Position numbers and translations under genes: made by a program. From positions 4,232,934 to 4,296,933 of the forward strand of contig NZ_KE124774.1 of the NCBI RefSeq assembly GCF_000188155.2: DNA of 64,000 nucleotides, given 5' to 3'. The notes under the pieces are model-generated. The model had not been told where the DNA came from, ran no database searches, and saw only the letters and a program-made list of their open reading frames with translations. Of the stretch, positions 63,440 through 64,000 are shown in pieces. How positions within the stretch are numbered: the first letter of the stretch is position 1; every line of letters starts with the position of its first letter. The DNA is from Methylocystis sp. ATCC 49242 (GTDB lineage Bacteria > Pseudomonadota > Alphaproteobacteria > Rhizobiales > Beijerinckiaceae).

Positions 63440-64000
63440 ATGTCCCGCAAATCGATATTATTGCGTCTCGTTCCGGCCTTCTCCGCGACGGCCCTGTCGC
63501 TCGCGCTCTCCTCCGCGGCGCAGGCCAATCCCTACGCCCTGTCCGCCGCGCCGCCCTATCCGTCGAATTATTATGCGCCGCAGCCGCAAAGCGCGCTCGG
63601 CGGGGGGCTGATCGAGGCCCTGGTCGGCGAGGCTTCCGGGCCGCATGTGCGCTATGCCGCGCCGCCGGCCGCCCATCCTTACGCCACGCAGACGCGCGTC
63701 GCCGCCTATGCGCCGCAGCCGATGGACATGCAGCGTGAAATGGATCCCGACTATCTGCGCGCCGAAGTCGATTACCAGGGCCCCGAATCGCCCGGCACCA
63801 TCGTCGTCGACACGCCGCGCAAGCATCTCTATCTCGTGCAGGGTCGCGGCCGCGCCATCCGCTACGGGATTGGCGTGGGCCGGCCAGGCTTCGAGTGGTC
63901 GGGCGTCAAGACGATCAGCCGCAAGGCCGAGTGGCCGGACTGGACGCCGCCCGCCGAAATGCTGGCGCGCCGGCCCGATCTGCCGCGCCACATGGACGGC
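63440..64000 (+). CDS. L,D-transpeptidase (ErfK/YbiS/YkuD type), 3' end cut by window edge
   Basis: The first 187 codons are visible. A signal peptide (MSRKSILLRLVPAFSATALS, cleavage near AQA-NPY) is followed by a Pro/Ala/Tyr-rich linker of about 90 residues. The YkuD domain then starts: GTIVVDTPRKHLYLVQGRGRA, RYGIGVGRPGF and SRKAEWPDWTPPAEML. The catalytic His/Cys region is beyond the right edge. It is expected to make 3-3 crosslinks or attach proteins to peptidoglycan in the periplasm. It differs from the YafK-like lipoprotein at 34168, so the cell has two kinds. Confidence 0.9.
   Translation, partial: MSRKSILLRLVPAFSATALSLALSSAAQANPYALSAAPPYPSNYYAPQPQSALGGGLIEALVGEASGPHVRYAAPPAAHPYATQTRVAAYAPQPMDMQREMDPDYLRAEVDYQGPESPGTIVVDTPRKHLYLVQGRGRAIRYGIGVGRPGFEWSGVKTISRKAEWPDWTPPAEMLARRPDLPRHMDG

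Overview
The window is a high-GC stretch of ordinary chromosome from an alphaproteobacterium, most likely of the order Hyphomicrobiales. The evidence is the gene content (LexA with a GAAC-N7-GAAC SOS box, ComEC beside lexA, ftsY-yciB, DUF2336 and DUF1491 proteins, DivJ/PleC-type histidine kinases) and the strong GC bias at third codon positions. A methanotroph of the Methylocystaceae type is possible, but nothing here proves it. I see no insertion sequence, prophage, integrase, rRNA operon or CRISPR array. There is one tRNA gene, tRNA-Glu(CTC).

Layout. 1-5.8 kb (minus): a SixA-like phosphatase, an unknown protein and a Pls/PosA-type NRPS-like giant that runs off the left edge. 6-9.1 kb: an unknown secreted protein and a chemoreceptor. 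9.2-16.3 kb (plus): gshB-glnD (translationally coupled), grpE-corA and a DegP protease. 16.4-21.6 kb: an OmpR-type response regulator and its likely kinase, separated by an inverted Gly/Trp/Tyr-rich secreted protein; the kinase overlaps tail to tail with a large PAS-type PleC-like kinase. 22-23.4 kb: a histidine-decarboxylase-like PLP enzyme with an apparent Sec signal peptide, closed by a strong terminator. 23.4-26 kb: pepN. 26.3-31.9 kb: a complete three-gene heavy-metal RND efflux operon. 32-36.3 kb: a hydrolase, accA, a lipoprotein L,D-transpeptidase and lexA. 36.4-43.3 kb: comEC, several small conserved proteins and a DivJ-like kinase with a peptidoglycan-binding partner. 43.5-52.1 kb: lepA and accessory genes (a sulfotransferase-like fusion, a DMT transporter, a methyltransferase, a membrane-tethered Mrr-like nuclease, a spermidine-synthase-like protein). 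52.5-64 kb: tRNA-Glu, proA, nadD, a membrane protein fusing an SRPBCC-like and an M50 protease domain, rimO, an orphan fabH, a MarR/thioredoxin-like pair, ftsY-yciB, and an L,D-transpeptidase cut by the right edge.

Themes. Much of the window is housekeeping: nitrogen signalling (glnD), glutathione and NAD synthesis, fatty-acid synthesis (accA, fabH), translation (lepA, rimO, tRNA-Glu), protein quality control (grpE, degP, pepN) and SOS control (lexA). The accessory part is envelope-oriented: metal efflux, two L,D-transpeptidases, sensor kinases, secreted low-complexity proteins and at least three very small membrane peptides. The most unusual items are the signal-peptide-bearing PLP decarboxylase, the SRPBCC-M50 fusion, the MarR regulator with a C-terminal Cys/His cluster and a palindrome in its own promoter, and the lower-GC sulfotransferase/coiled-coil/repeat fusion behind lepA.
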